In this document: positions 1 to 10,936 of the stretch, piece after piece
How the letters are laid out: the number at the start of each line of letters is the position of its first letter
Numbering within the stretch: position 1 is the first letter of the stretch
From: Bacteroidota bacterium
Lineage (GTDB): Bacteria > Bacteroidota > Bacteroidia > AKYH767-A > 2013-40CM-41-45
Assembly: GCA_016708785.1 (NCBI GenBank)
Contig: JADJFC010000005.1
Location: 124,001 to 188,000 of the forward strand
Reading direction: 5' to 3'
DNA: 64,000 bases
Notes under the pieces: generated by a model
Database searches by the model: none
Seen by the model: only the letters and a program-made list of their open reading frames with translations
What the model was told of the DNA's origin: nothing
Program-made: the position numbers and the translations under genes

Positions 1-1
1 G

Positions 2-241
2 CGAATTGACGAAGACAATGATTATGTCTTCAAAAAAATGCCATGTCCTTTTCTAAAGGATGACAATTATTGTTCTGTTTATTCTGCGCGTCCAAATGCC
101 TGTCGTGAATATCCGCATACCGACCAAAGAAATATTCGTTCAATTTTACCGATCACGTATTTGAATTCGATGATTTGTCCGGCAGTCGCTTTGATTGTGG
201 AAGAATTGAAAGGGTCGGTTAATCCTTTAGGTCAACGGTAA
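2..241 (+). CDS. YkgJ-family cysteine-cluster protein, C-terminal part
   Basis: The reading frame is open from the window edge (base 2), so the N-terminus is missing. The visible 80 residues hold the end of the YkgJ/UPF0153 putative metal-chelating domain: a CPFL motif, a YCSVY segment, an RPNACREYP segment and a later MICPA cysteine. The spacing of these cysteines and the RPxxCRxYP core are typical of this family, which is thought to bind zinc or iron; its cellular role is not established. It ends 180 bp before polA, and the gap contains a degenerate inverted repeat. Confidence 0.75.
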   Translation, partial: RIDEDNDYVFKKMPCPFLKDDNYCSVYSARPNACREYPHTDQRNIRSILPITYLNSMICPAVALIVEELKGSVNPLGQR

Positions 242-280
242 AGCTATAATAACACTGCTTAAAATATTTTTAGCACAAGA

Positions 281-360
281 ACACTAAATTTTTACAACGA
301 ATTCACAATTATATTTGTTTTATTCGTGAATGGTCATAAAAATTAGTGATCTTAGTTTTA
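281..360. repeat. Degenerate inverted repeat upstream of polA
   Basis: The segment has ACGAATTCAC on the left and ATTCGTGAA on the right, followed by TTAGTGATCTTAG. The order and wording match the cleaner hairpin at 61404-61452, which is also followed by TTAGTGATCTTAG. This copy has lost much of its pairing. It lies just upstream of polA, as the other copy lies upstream of dxs. Confidence 0.5.
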
Positions 361-421
361 GATTTTTAGCATTGAGCCGATTCTCTAATTTTTCTATCTT
401 TGGCATTCAACAAAAATTACA

Positions 422-3250
422 ATGGCAAAAAAGAAACTTTTTTTATTGGACGGAATGGCGCTGATCTATCGTGCATATTTCGGATTTTCAAACAATCATC
501 GTATCAATTCGAAAGGACTAAACACATCTGCTATTTTTGGCTTCACCAATACATTGCTGGAGGTTTTAAGGAAAGAAAATCCTTCTCACATTGCAGTAGT
601 ATTTGATACTTCAGGACCTACAGCTCGACACGAAGAATTTCCTGCTTATAAAGCACACCGTGAAGAGATCCCTGAAGATCTTGCTAAAAGTATTCCTTAC
701 ATTTTTCGGTTATGTGAATGTTTTAATATTCCATTGCTTACTAAACAAGGGTTTGAAGCCGATGACATCATTGGAACGTTGGCAGTGAAAGCAGAGAAGG
801 AAGGTTTTGATACGTATATGATGACGCCCGATAAAGATTTCGGGCAATTAGTTGATGAACATACTTTCATTTACAAACCTGCACGTGCCGGTGGTCCAGC
901 AGAAGTGATGGGCCCAGCAGAAGTTTGTAAACGCTGGGATATTGAAAGAGTTGAACAGGTGAAAGATATTCTTGGTTTGATGGGCGATGCATCCGATAAC
1001 ATTCCCGGAATACCCGGTGTTGGTGAGAAAACGGCAATTCAATTAGTAAAACAATTCGGCAGCATAGAAAATTTACTGGAGAATACGGATCAACTAAAAG
1101 GAAAGCTGAAAGAAAAAGTAGAGCTCAATAAAGAAATGGCTATTCAGTCAAAACGATTGGCGACGATCATTCTTGATGTTCCCGTGAATAACAATCTGAA
1201 TGATCTTATTGCTGTTGAGCCGGACAAAGAAAAACTGCGCGAACTTTTTACTGAATTAGAATTCCGTCGTCTGGCTGAGCAATTGAATTTGTCAAATGTT
1301 CCTGCTGCAGAACCAGGAAAGTCGAAACCAATTGTTCTTCAGTCATCTCAAACATCTATGTTCGGTGATGATAACACAGTTGTAGTTCCTGTCGAAGAAA
1401 AAAATGAAGAGCCTGAATTAGCAGCCGAAAAAGATTTAAATACAATTCACACTACAGAACATAAATATTTTCTCGCCGATTCAGAAAAAGAACGCATGAA
1501 TTTGCTTGCTGAATTGTTGAAGCATGAATCGGTTTGTTTCGATACAGAAACTACCGGACTTGATTCGAGTAAGGCGGAACTTGTCGGACTATCATTCAGC
1601 GTAAAGAAACATGAAGGATGGTATGTGCCTGTTCCGGCAGACCAAAAAGCAGCGAAAAAAATTGTTGACGAGTTCAAACCTTTTTTCGAAAACGAGAAGA
1701 TTGAAAAGATCGCTCAGAATCTGAAATATGATCTTGCTATCTTGCAACGTTACGGTGTTGAACTGTCCGGAAAGACATTTGATACTATGATAGCGCATTT
1801 TCTAATTCAACCGGAGATGCGCCACAATATGGATGTGATGTCTGAAACATATCTTTCTTATTCGCCGGTTTCAATAGAAACACTTATCGGGAAGAAAGGC
1901 AAAGAGCAATTGAATATGCGTGATGCGCCAATCGATGCAGTAGCAGAATATGCCGCTGAAGATGCCGACATTACTTTGCAGTTGAAAGAAAATTTTGAAC
2001 CAAAACTGAAGAAAGCCGGACTGGAAAAACTTTTTCACGAAGTCGAAATGCCATTGGTGAATGTGTTGATGGATATGGAAACAGAGGGCATTCGATTAGA
2101 TACAGCTTCATTGAAAGAATTATCGGAAGTGCTTGCCAAAGATATTGCCATCACAGAAAAAGAAATTCAAGACATGGCGGGGATGGTCTTCAATGTAAGT
2201 TCACCGAAACAAGTTGGCGAGATCTTGTTCGAGAAATTGAAGATCACTGAAAAACCTGTGAAGACAAAGACTGGACAATATTCAACAGCTGAAGATGTGT
2301 TGAGTAAATTGGAAAACAAGCATCCGATGGTTCGACGGATTCTGGATTATCGAGAGTTAGTGAAATTGAAAAATACATATGTAGATGTTTTGCCGGAATT
2401 GATTGACAAGTCGACAGGAAGAATTCATACTTCATATAATCAGGTTGTAGCAGTGACAGGTCGATTGAGTTCCGACAATCCGAATTTGCAAAACATTCCT
2501 ATTCGTACAGAACGCGGGAGAGAGATCAGAAAAGCATTTATTGCACGCGATAAAAATTTCGTTTTGCTTTCAGCCGATTATTCACAAATTGAATTACGTA
2601 TCATCGCTGAATTGAGTAATGATCCGGGAATGCTTTCAGCATTTAATAGTGGTGAAGATATTCACGCCGCTACTGCAGCGAAAGTTTATGGTGTAGCTTT
2701 AAAAGATGTTACTTCAGACATGCGTCGTAATGCAAAGATGGTGAACTTCGGAATCATCTATGGAATTTCAGCCTTCGGACTTTCAGAGCGATTAAATATT
2801 TCGCGTGGTGAAGCAAAGGAAATCATCGACAATTATTTCCGTCAGTATTCGCATGTAAAAGAATATATGGACAATGCAATTGAAAGCGCAAGAAAGAAAG
2901 GCTATGTAGAGACCATACTCGGCCGACGTCGTTACTTACGTGATATCAATTCAGCCAATGCAACTGTACGTGGATTCGCAGAGAGAAATGCAATCAATGC
3001 ACCGATACAAGGCAGTGCTGCCGATATGATAAAGGTTGCTATGATCAATATACACAGCGACATTAAGAAAAAGAAAATGAAATCAAGGATGTTGCTTCAG
3101 GTTCATGATGAACTTGTTTTCGATGCACATGTTGATGAAGTAGAAGATCTTAAAAAACTCGTTAATCACAGAATGAAAACAGCTCTACCGTTGAAGGTTC
3201 CGATTGAGATTGGGATGGGGACGGGTACGAATTGGCTGCAAGCACATTAG
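422..3250 (+). CDS. polA: DNA polymerase I
   Basis: A complete 942-residue family A polymerase with all three activities. The 5' nuclease domain (about 1-290) shows FEADDIIGTLA and the GDASDNIPG segment with the helix-hairpin-helix GVGEKTA. The 3'-5' proofreading domain (about 350-540) keeps the DTETTG acid pair near residue 374, QNLKYDL, and a YxxxD motif in YAAEDAD, so it should be active. The polymerase domain has motif A (SADYSQIELR, about 717), motif B (RRNAKMVNFGIIYG, about 767) and motif C (VHDELVFD, about 894). It functions in Okazaki fragment maturation and excision repair. This is the longest essential gene in the window without a frameshift. Its TAG stop shares its last base with the first heptamer of a repeat array. 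Confidence 0.97.
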   Translation: MAKKKLFLLDGMALIYRAYFGFSNNHRINSKGLNTSAIFGFTNTLLEVLRKENPSHIAVVFDTSGPTARHEEFPAYKAHREEIPEDLAKSIPYIFRLCECFNIPLLTKQGFEADDIIGTLAVKAEKEGFDTYMMTPDKDFGQLVDEHTFIYKPARAGGPAEVMGPAEVCKRWDIERVEQVKDILGLMGDASDNIPGIPGVGEKTAIQLVKQFGSIENLLENTDQLKGKLKEKVELNKEMAIQSKRLATIILDVPVNNNLNDLIAVEPDKEKLRELFTELEFRRLAEQLNLSNVPAAEPGKSKPIVLQSSQTSMFGDDNTVVVPVEEKNEEPELAAEKDLNTIHTTEHKYFLADSEKERMNLLAELLKHESVCFDTETTGLDSSKAELVGLSFSVKKHEGWYVPVPADQKAAKKIVDEFKPFFENEKIEKIAQNLKYDLAILQRYGVELSGKTFDTMIAHFLIQPEMRHNMDVMSETYLSYSPVSIETLIGKKGKEQLNMRDAPIDAVAEYAAEDADITLQLKENFEPKLKKAGLEKLFHEVEMPLVNVLMDMETEGIRLDTASLKELSEVLAKDIAITEKEIQDMAGMVFNVSSPKQVGEILFEKLKITEKPVKTKTGQYSTAEDVLSKLENKHPMVRRILDYRELVKLKNTYVDVLPELIDKSTGRIHTSYNQVVAVTGRLSSDNPNLQNIPIRTERGREIRKAFIARDKNFVLLSADYSQIELRIIAELSNDPGMLSAFNSGEDIHAATAAKVYGVALKDVTSDMRRNAKMVNFGIIYGISAFGLSERLNISRGEAKEIIDNYFRQYSHVKEYMDNAIESARKKGYVETILGRRRYLRDINSANATVRGFAERNAINAPIQGSAADMIKVAMINIHSDIKKKKMKSRMLLQVHDELVFDAHVDEVEDLKKLVNHRMKTALPLKVPIEIGMGTGTNWLQAH

Positions 3251-3396
3251 GTGAGTAGTAAGTGGTAATTGGTGAGTAGCAAAGTGTACAAGATGACTTA
3301 CTAGTTACTTTTTTAATTGAGTAATAAAAGGCAGGTAAGGTAGCCCCTGCTACTCACCACTCACTACTTACCACTCACTACTTACCACTCACTAAA
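3250..3396. repeat. Inverted pair of heptanucleotide arrays between two convergent genes
   Basis: From 3250 the plus strand reads GGTGAGT, AGTAAGT, GGTAATT, GGTGAGT in 7-base steps. From about 3350 to 3396 it reads ACTCACC, ACTCACT, ACTTACC, ACTCACT, ACTTACC, ACTCACT, the same family inverted. The left array begins on the last base of the polA stop. The right array contains two bases of the TAG stop of the minus-strand gene at 3392. About 60 bp separate the arrays, so a transcript could fold into a long stem and act as a bidirectional 3' end; that role is inference. Confidence 0.8.
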
Positions 3397-4075
3397 AAGA
3401 GATTCTTAGTTTCGCTCCCACCAACAACGAAGGTCTCACATAAAAGCTGTTGTCATATTCTTCAACAGTGATGATTTCCGGTTCGCGATCGTCGGGTTGT
3501 TTGTAAATTACAAAGCGATCAGAAATGGTACCTGTTAATCCGGCGCCATAATAAAATTCGAAAGCCATCGTCTGATTCATTTCATAGACTTTTCCCCAGA
3601 GGAATTCAAGGCTATACTTATCTCTGAACCGATGCTGATAAAGACGTTCGTGATAGACTTGTCCTTTATCATCTGTCTTTTCATTTTCAAACCACTGTTT
3701 GTTGTAATAAAGATATTTGTACGAAATGCCCGGAGAAATATAATCGCGCCATTTTGTTTTATCGTCTTCCGGTTTTTTAAAGATCTTGTAGTAGACCCTT
3801 GCTGCAAAGCCATGTTCATAGAAAACCTGTGTATTAACCCAATCCTTTGCAAACTCCTGAAGTCCGTCATTGACATAGATCAAACCGGCATTGAATTCAA
3901 TTGCCCGCCGAACGGAGAAACGATGCTCGTAACTTAAGCTAATTTCGTTAGTAGCGCAGCGCGTCACATTGATTGAAATGGCATTTTTTCGATATACAGG
4001 AGCTTCTTGAGCACTGGCTAAGCTTGAAATTAAGCCAAAAACGAATAAAATGATGCTGAAGCGCTGTGTAAACAT
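3392..4075 (-). CDS. Predicted outer-membrane beta-barrel protein
   Basis: Start chosen at 4075 because the residues from there form a signal peptide (hydrophobic core FSIILFVFGLISSLASA, then QEAPV); upstream in-frame codons add an unlikely leader. The roughly 227-residue product has alternating polar and aromatic strands (ISLSYEHRF, AFEFYYGAGL, SFYVRPSLLVGAKLRISF) and ends in phenylalanine, as outer-membrane barrels do. It resembles the DUF3575 or general OMP_b-brl style, without a motif that fixes the family. The TAG stop is built from the adjacent heptamer array. Function unknown. Confidence 0.6.
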   Translation of the reverse strand: MFTQRFSIILFVFGLISSLASAQEAPVYRKNAISINVTRCATNEISLSYEHRFSVRRAIEFNAGLIYVNDGLQEFAKDWVNTQVFYEHGFAARVYYKIFKKPEDDKTKWRDYISPGISYKYLYYNKQWFENEKTDDKGQVYHERLYQHRFRDKYSLEFLWGKVYEMNQTMAFEFYYGAGLTGTISDRFVIYKQPDDREPEIITVEEYDNSFYVRPSLLVGAKLRISF

Positions 4076-4210
4076 TCGGGTAAGATACGGTAAACAAGTA
4101 GTACTTCGGAAGTGGAAGTGAGGTTGCAAATCTTCAAAAAAAATATGACATATGAAAGGTGATAACATCATTGATTGGCAACGTTTTTAGCTAAGTTATC
4201 TTAACAAATC

Positions 4211-4250
4211 AGCATAAAAAAGCCGGTACAATGACCGGCTTTTTTATGCT
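4211..4250 (-). terminator. Intrinsic terminator after metalloprotease copy A
   Basis: A 16-bp perfect stem (AGCATAAAAAAGCCGG and its complement) encloses an 8-base loop. A/T tracts flank the GCCGGT core on both sides, so it can work in both directions. It sits 11 bp beyond the stop of the minus-strand protease gene. Confidence 0.85.
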
Positions 4251-4260
4251 GATTATCTTA

Positions 4261-6298
4261 TCAGGAAACGATCAATCGGCGAACGTGGTGCTTATTGCCA
4301 GTATATAGGTCGATCATATAAATACCTTTTGGCAGTGTTGGCAGTTTAACTTCATGCAAACCACCATCCATTTCTTCATTAAGTACATTTGAAATAGTTT
4401 GTCCTAAAATATTTTTGACTTCCAGACTTACCGATTGCTTACCTGACAACTTGAATTGAACAGTGCTTGATTCAGTTGTCGGATTCGGATAAAGAGCGAA
4501 ACCTAATTGGATCTCATCCATTTCATCAACATTCACAAGTGTTCCTGTGATGTTAATGCTGTCAATGAAAGTGTTGTTACCTCTATCACTGGTGTTAGAG
4601 AATTTGAAACGAACGTTTGGAATTAGTTTAAATGGATTCAGGCTGATTGTTTCTTCTCTCCACTGTGAAGCATTCGGTGTAAAGTTGGTTGAAGAAAATG
4701 AAGTTGTTGTTGCAAGTTGTGCTCCGCTTTTGTTGTAACGCATCATCCAGTTTGCACCGCAATTTAAACTTCCGGAGAATGTAAGCCTGTCGTCGCTGTT
4801 GGAATTTCTTTGTGCATTGGCAACATAGAAGGTCATTACAATTGGTGCGGAGATATTCGAAAAATCCATAGTCGGCATGATCCATTCATCAAGTTGTCCC
4901 GCTGTATTTGTATAATTGTTGATTCGAATAGAAGCAGATCCTGAAACTGCAGCATTTGTAACTCGTGCCCATGTTGTTCCATTGTCTTCGTTGATGATCA
5001 AACCTGAAGTGCCGGGAAAAGATAACGGGTCTTCAAAACTTTCAATGTATGGAATGGCTGATGTACTTGGACCGGCAACATTGATGATAGATGTTTGTGT
5101 GATCGAATCACTTCCTGTTGCATTGCTGACAACTAATGTTGCAGAGTAGGTGCCTGCAGTTGGATATGTCACAACAGGTGCAGAGTCAGTTGAAGTAGAA
5201 GGTACACCACCGGGAAAAGACCAGTTCCAATTTGAGACTGTAGAATTCCAGCTTAAGTCATGAAACGAAACAGAGCCATTCTCGCAAACCAATTTTCTGC
5301 TGATGCCGAAATCTGCAATAGGAGCACAAACTTGTGGTCCTTGTGTTACACCTGTCGCAAGTAAATTCCCGGGAGACCAGAGATTATTTCTTCCTGAAAC
5401 AGAACTATTCAAAGTGGCGCGCATTCTTGTTTTTTGTCCTTCAGTGAACATGACATCACAATATGAATATTCCATATAATTCTGAACGTTCTCAACGATC
5501 GGTGGATTACAAACTGCAGCAGATAAATAGCAACTTGTCCAGCCTTTTGTTTCTGGAGTATCGCTTACATTATCATCACCGCAAGCAACTCCCGGTGAAT
5601 TAGTGCTTCCCCAAACGTGAGCAAGGTTCATGGAGTGTCCGATCTCATGAGTAAGGACGCGGCTTTGTTTCATTACCTGCCCCGATACTTCCGATGTAAG
5701 TAAACAAACACAATACTCCGTCAATTGAGCTAGGGGCTCCCGGATAATATGCATAAGCAGCGGCGCCGGTGTTTTCAAGAGAGTGAGCTACCCAGACGTT
5801 AAAATATTTATCGTTAGGCCAAGGATTTAATTTTGAATTATCATCTGCGCTATAAGTTAGCATGGTTTGTATGCGGTCAATACCATTGGTGCAATTTCCA
5901 TTTGGGTCAATGCTAGGTAAACGAAATTCAATCTCACAATCAGCTGCGCGTCCTTGAAAAGCCGGAACAATATTGATCGTGTCAGCATTCAATCTGCGGA
6001 AATCACGATTAAGAATTCGTACTTGATCCAAAACTTGAGCATCAGATATATTTTCACCGCCATAATTATGGAGGATGTGGAATACAATTGGAATCACATA
6101 AACAACACTATTGTTTCTTCTTTCAACAGTTGCATATTGTTGAATGAAATTTTCAAGTTCATGACGTTGACGAAGCATATCGGGATTTTTAGCTGTCGCT
6201 TCATTGTCCATTTCAGTTGTAAAGCATTGTTTTTCCTGAGCAGTGGTAACAGTAGCAATAATTGTCGCAAAAGTTAATGCGAGTAGAATTCTTTTCAT
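4261..6298 (-). CDS. Secreted M43-type metalloprotease with PKD and T9SS tail, copy A (one frameshift)
   Basis: Signal peptide (MKKILLALTFATIIATVTTA), propeptide-like region, then a pappalysin-type (M43) zinc protease with HEIGHSMNLAH as zinc site and NYMEYSYC as Met-turn. A PKD domain follows (FPGGVPSTSTDS region), then a lectin-like beta domain beginning PYIESFEDP, and a T9SS type A tail from ALYPNPTTES to GIYMIDLYTG. One base is missing or extra between about 5660 and 5675, just before the zinc motif, splitting the frame into residues 1-217 and the rest. The sequence is otherwise collinear with intact copy C. Synonymous-rich divergence from the other copies argues the gene is functional and the break an error. 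Expected site: outside the cell or on its surface. Confidence 0.85.
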
Positions 6299-6721
6299 GA
6301 TAATTTTTGATAGGGAAAGAAGGGCTGAAATTTCCTTCGGGTTACGAATTTAAGAAAATTATTGAACACAGAAATGGATATGTGAATACGTGTAAAAAGC
6401 CCACTTTTTGACAGGTTTTCAGTCATATTTTAAGGGCGCGCACTATCAATAGATCCACAGTTGGTCATGATGTATTTGACTATGGTTAAGAATAGAATAG
6501 CAACCATACATATTTAACCCCGGGGGCGGCAATTTGAAATTTCATCGTCCCAATATAGGTTAATCAGTAAATAGCATTAGTAAAGAAAATGGCTGACGCC
6601 ATGCGGACAGGCCCCAAGTTTTCCCTTCCGCATGACTATCCGCCTGAGGCAGACAGCAGTAATAAATACACAAATGACTTTATTTCAAATGACATTCGTT
6701 ACCGCATAAATGCAGGTTCTT
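6299..6721. other. Non-coding spacer between protease copies A and B
   Basis: About 420 bp lie between the start of copy A and the stop of copy B. It must hold the copy A promoter. I see no convincing coding frame: the plus-strand open stretch at 6589-6810 runs into the copy B coding region and has no family features. No clear terminator stem follows copy B, unlike copies A and C. Confidence 0.5.
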
Positions 6722-8760
6722 TTATGAAACAATCAAACGTCGAACGTGATGTTTGTTGCCGGTATAAAGATCGATCATGTAAATTCCTTTTGGAAGTGAA
6801 GGTAGTTTGATCTCGTGTAATCCTCCGTCTAATTCACCGTTGATAATATTAGAGATCGTTTGTCCTAAAATATTTTTCACTTCAAGACTTACAGATTGTT
6901 TTTTTGATAATTTGAATTGAACAGTACTTCCTTCAGTAGTTGGATTTGGATAGAGTGCAAAACCCAACTGGATCTCATCGATCTCATCCACACTCACAAT
7001 CATACCAGTAATGTTGATGTTGTCGATATAAGTATTATTTCCTCTGTCGCTGATATTAGAGAATTTAAAACGAATATTCGGAAGAAGTTTGAACGGATTC
7101 AAGGAAAGAGATTCCTGTCTCCACTGTGTTGCATTCGGAGTAAAGTTTGTCACTACTAACGAAGTTGCAGTAGAAAGTGATGTGCCGCTTTTGTTATAAC
7201 GAGGGATCCAATTTGCACCGCAGTTCAAACTTCCTGAGAATGTAAGTCTGTCGTTACTTGTAGAATCTCTCTGTGCATTTGCAACATCGAATGTCATCAC
7301 AACCGGAGAAGTAATATTAGAAAAATCTAATGTCGGCATCACCCAGTCATCTATCTGGCCACTTACATTTGTGTAATTATTAATTCTGATAGATGCAGAA
7401 CCGGCAGACGCTGCATTTGTAACACGGGCCCATGTTGTACCATTGTCTTCATTAAGAATAAATCCTGTTGCGCCCGGAAAGGAAGCGGTATCTTCAAAAC
7501 TTTCGACAAAAGGGACACTTGTTTGTTGTGACCCTGTGATATAAACAAGAGAAGAACGTGTTATAGAATCAGCTCCTGTTGCTGTGCTTACTGTTAATGA
7601 TGCTGAATAGTTTCCGGCAACAGGGTAGTTTACAACCGGTGCAGAATCGGTCGATGTAGAAGGAACGCCACCGGGAAACGACCAGACACGATTAGCAACT
7701 GTTGCATTCCAGCTTAGATCATAAAAAGTGATATCGCCACCTTCGCAAGCCAGTCTTTTGTTTACATTGAAGTCAGCGATCGGAGTACAGACTTGTGGAC
7801 CTTGAGTGACACCAGTTGCAAGTAAGTTAGCGGGTGTCCATAAATTATTTCTCCCGGAGACAGAACTGTTCAATGTTGCACGCATCCTGGTTTTTTGTCC
7901 TTCCGTAAACATGTATTCACAGAATGAATATTCCATATAGTTCTGTACATTCTCAACGATAGGAGGATTGCAAAGGGATCCAGTAGGTACACAACTTGAC
8001 CATCCTTTTGTTTCAGGTGTATCGCTTACGTTATCATCGCCACAAGCAACACCCGGAGAATTAGTACTTCCCCATACGTGAGCTAAATTAAGATAATGGC
8101 CGATCTCATGAGTGAGTGTACGACTTCTTCCTTCGCTGCTTGTGCCAATACTTCCTAAATAGCTGTGGAGATTCATGATTCCGTCAACAGCATTATTCCC
8201 ACCGGGATAATGTGCATACGCAGCAGCACCTGTATTTTCAAGAGAGTTAGCTACCCATACATTCAGGTATTTATTATTTGGCCAGCCATTAATTTTTGAT
8301 TGGTTGTTTGCACTGTACGTTAGCATGGTCTGTACCCGATCAATACCATTGGTGCAATTGCCATTCGGATCAATGCTAGGCAGACGGAATTCAACTTCGA
8401 TATCTGCTGCCATTCCCTGAAATGCAGGTACGATGTTAACCGTGTCAGCATTTGTTCTGCGAAAATCACGATTCAGGATTCGAACTTGATCTAATACCTG
8501 TGCATCAGAAATATTTTCTTCGCCGTAATTATGAAGGATGTGGAATAAGATTGAATGACATAGACAACGGAATTGTTTCTTCTTTCAGCCTTACCGTATT
8601 GCTGAATGAAAGTTTCCAGGTTTTGTCGTTGGCGAAGCATGTCAGGATTATTCAATGTCGCCTCATTGTCCATTTCAGTTGTATAGCAATGTTTTTCCTG
8701 AGCATTAGTAACACTAGCAATAGTTGTCGCAAGAATAAATGCGAGTAGAATTTTTTTCAT
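6722..8760 (-). CDS. Secreted M43-type metalloprotease with PKD and T9SS tail, copy B (one frameshift)
   Basis: Same architecture as copies A and C: signal peptide MKKILLAFILATTIASVTNA, protease core with HEIGHYLNLAH and NYMEYSFC, PKD domain, PFVESFEDT beta domain, and T9SS tail. The frame breaks near 8552-8554, where one base is lost in the codon after VVYVI; restoring a C gives VIPILFHILHNYGEE, matching the siblings. The last 22 residues are identical in all three copies while their codons differ at third positions, which indicates selection on the protein. The zinc motif has Asn where classical M43 enzymes have Gly (HExxHxxNxxH), a form I recall from Bacteroidota pappalysin-like proteases. 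Confidence 0.85.
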
Positions 8761-8836
8761 TTAATTATTTGTTGATGCTTATAGGGTAACAATCTAAAAT
8801 AGTAAATTGTTTAATAACGTAATTTGAAATAGTTAA

Positions 8837-8878
8837 GCGTAAAAAAAAGCCCGCAGTGTAGCGGGCTTTTTTTTACGC
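8837..8878 (-). terminator. Intrinsic terminator after metalloprotease copy C
   Basis: A perfect 18-bp stem (GCGTAAAAAAAAGCCCGC and its complement) with a 6-base loop, containing a GC core bounded by eight A/T. It lies 13 bp beyond the copy C stop, and its place and form match the terminator after copy A. Confidence 0.87.
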
Positions 8879-8890
8879 AAGCTTATTCTA

Positions 8891-10936
8891 TTAAGAAACG
8901 ATCAAACGACGAACATGGTGTTTGTTGCCTGTATAAAGATCGATCATATAAATTCCTTTTGAAAGGGCAGGAAGTTTGATCTCATGCATTCCGCCATCCA
9001 AATCTGCGTTTAGAACATTTGAAATCGTTTGTCCTAAAATGTTTTTCACTTCCACACTTACAGATTGTTTTTTTGACAATTTGAATTGTACTGTACTTGA
9101 TTCTGTAGTTGGATTCGGATAAAGAGCGAATCCCAATTGGATCTCATCCATTTCGTCAACGTTCACGATTGTTCCTGTGATATTGATGCTGTCGATGAAT
9201 GTATTGTTTCCTCTGTCGCTCGTATTAGTGAATTTGAAACGAATGTTTGGAAGTAACTTGAATGGATTCAATGTAACCGTTTCCATTCTCCATTGACTTG
9301 CATTTGGAGTGAAGTTCGTTGAAACTACACCTGTAGTAGTTTTCAGAGTTGCACCGCTTTTGTTGTAACGTGGCACCCAGTTAGCTCCGCAATTGTAGCT
9401 TCCTGAGAATGAAAGTTCATCATTACTTGTAGTGTTTCTTTGAGCATTGGCAACATAGAAAGTCATTACTACCGGCGAAGTGATATTTGAAAAATCCAAA
9501 GTAGGCATTACCCACTCATCGATCTGTCCTCTTGTATTTGTGTAGTTATTGATCTTGATCGAGGCTACTCCAGAGACAGCTGCATTTGTTACACGTGACC
9601 ATGTTGTACCATTGTCATAGTTAAGTACAAATCCTGTAGAACCCGGGAATGAAGAAGTGTCTTCAAAGCTTTCGATAAATGGAACAGTTTCTTGTTGTGG
9701 TCCTGAAACGTAAATTAGGTCAGTACGAGTAATGGAGTCAGATCCGGTTGAATTGCTTACAACCAATGTAGCTTCATAAACACCCGGATTTGGGTAGTTA
9801 ATAACCGGTGCAGAGTCAGACGATGTTGAAGGAACACCACCTGGGAATGACCAGCTTCTTGTAGTTACTTGAGCATTCCAGCTAAGGTCATAGAATGTAA
9901 CATCACCACCTTGACAAACCAAACGATTGTTTACGTTGAAGTCTGCATTAGGAGTACATATCTGTGGACCTTGTGTAACTCCTGTTGCAAGAAGGTTAGT
10001 AGAAGTCCATAAATTATTTCTTTGTGAAACAGAACTGTTCAAAGTAATGCGCATTCTTGCTACTTGCCCTGCTGTGAACATGACATCACAATATGAATAG
10101 TCCATATAATTTTGAACGTTTTCAATTACCGGAGGATTACAAACAGAACCGGTAAGTACGCAAGAAGTCCAGCCCATTGTTATTGGAGTATCGCTTACTT
10201 GATCATCACCGCAAGAAACACCTGGTTGATTTGTGCTGCCCCATGGATGTTGAAGATTCAGGCAGTGACCAATTTCATGTGTCAATGTACGGCTTGAATT
10301 TTCATCGCTCGTACCAATACTTCCAATGTAATTGTGGCGACTAAGAATGCCATCAACAGCCGGTGAAGGAACAGAACCCGGTAAATATGCATATGCTGCA
10401 GCGCCAGTATTTTCTAGTGAGTTAGCTACCCAAATATTTAGGTATTTGTCTCTCGGCCAAGGATTAAGTTTTGACTGATCGTTTGCGCTGTATGTAAGCA
10501 AAGTTGGGATACGATCGATACCGTTTGTACAATTACCATTCGGATCGATACTTGGCAAACGGAATTCAATTTCAGCATCAGCAGCCAAACCAACGAAAGC
10601 GGGAACAAGATCAATTGTATCTGCATTCAATCTACGATAGTCACGGTTTAGGATTCTTACTTCATCATGAATTTGTGCATCTGAAATATTTTCAGCGCCG
10701 TAATTATGCAGAATGTGAAATACAATCGGAATGACATAAACAACGGCGTTGTTTCTTCTTTCAACAGTAGCATATTGCTGAATAAAGTTTTCAAGTTCTT
10801 GAGTCTGACGAACCAGATCAGGATTGTTACTAAGCGCCTGGTTATTCATTTCCGAAGAATAACAACGATGCTCTTGAGCACTTGATACTGTAGCAATAGA
10901 TGCAGCAAGAACAAATGCGAGTAGAATTTTTTTCAT
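8891..10936 (-). CDS. Secreted M43-type metalloprotease with PKD and T9SS tail, copy C (intact)
   Basis: The reference copy of the tandem trio, about 681 residues from 10936; this start gives MKKILLAFVLAASIATVSSA as a clean signal peptide, whereas the upstream ATG at 10987 adds a lysine-rich leader not seen in the siblings. The protease domain spans roughly residues 60-330, with HEIGHCLNLQH near residue 222 and Met-turn NYMDYSYC. Then come a PKD domain, a beta-sandwich domain starting PFIESFEDT, and a T9SS tail from ALYPNPTTES. Pappalysin-family enzymes are zinc endopeptidases; the substrate cannot be read from sequence. Each copy has its own upstream gap, so the copies may be transcribed separately. 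Confidence 0.92.
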   Translation of the reverse strand: MKKILLAFVLAASIATVSSAQEHRCYSSEMNNQALSNNPDLVRQTQELENFIQQYATVERRNNAVVYVIPIVFHILHNYGAENISDAQIHDEVRILNRDYRRLNADTIDLVPAFVGLAADAEIEFRLPSIDPNGNCTNGIDRIPTLLTYSANDQSKLNPWPRDKYLNIWVANSLENTGAAAYAYLPGSVPSPAVDGILSRHNYIGSIGTSDENSSRTLTHEIGHCLNLQHPWGSTNQPGVSCGDDQVSDTPITMGWTSCVLTGSVCNPPVIENVQNYMDYSYCDVMFTAGQVARMRITLNSSVSQRNNLWTSTNLLATGVTQGPQICTPNADFNVNNRLVCQGGDVTFYDLSWNAQVTTRSWSFPGGVPSTSSDSAPVINYPNPGVYEATLVVSNSTGSDSITRTDLIYVSGPQQETVPFIESFEDTSSFPGSTGFVLNYDNGTTWSRVTNAAVSGVASIKINNYTNTRGQIDEWVMPTLDFSNITSPVVMTFYVANAQRNTTSNDELSFSGSYNCGANWVPRYNKSGATLKTTTGVVSTNFTPNASQWRMETVTLNPFKLLPNIRFKFTNTSDRGNNTFIDSINITGTIVNVDEMDEIQLGFALYPNPTTESSTVQFKLSKKQSVSVEVKNILGQTISNVLNADLDGGMHEIKLPALSKGIYMIDLYTGNKHHVRRLIVS

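Noticed and set aside
6589..6810. Plus-strand open frame of 73 residues between protease copies A and B
   Set aside because: About a third of it is antisense to the conserved T9SS tail of copy B; no independent coding signal.
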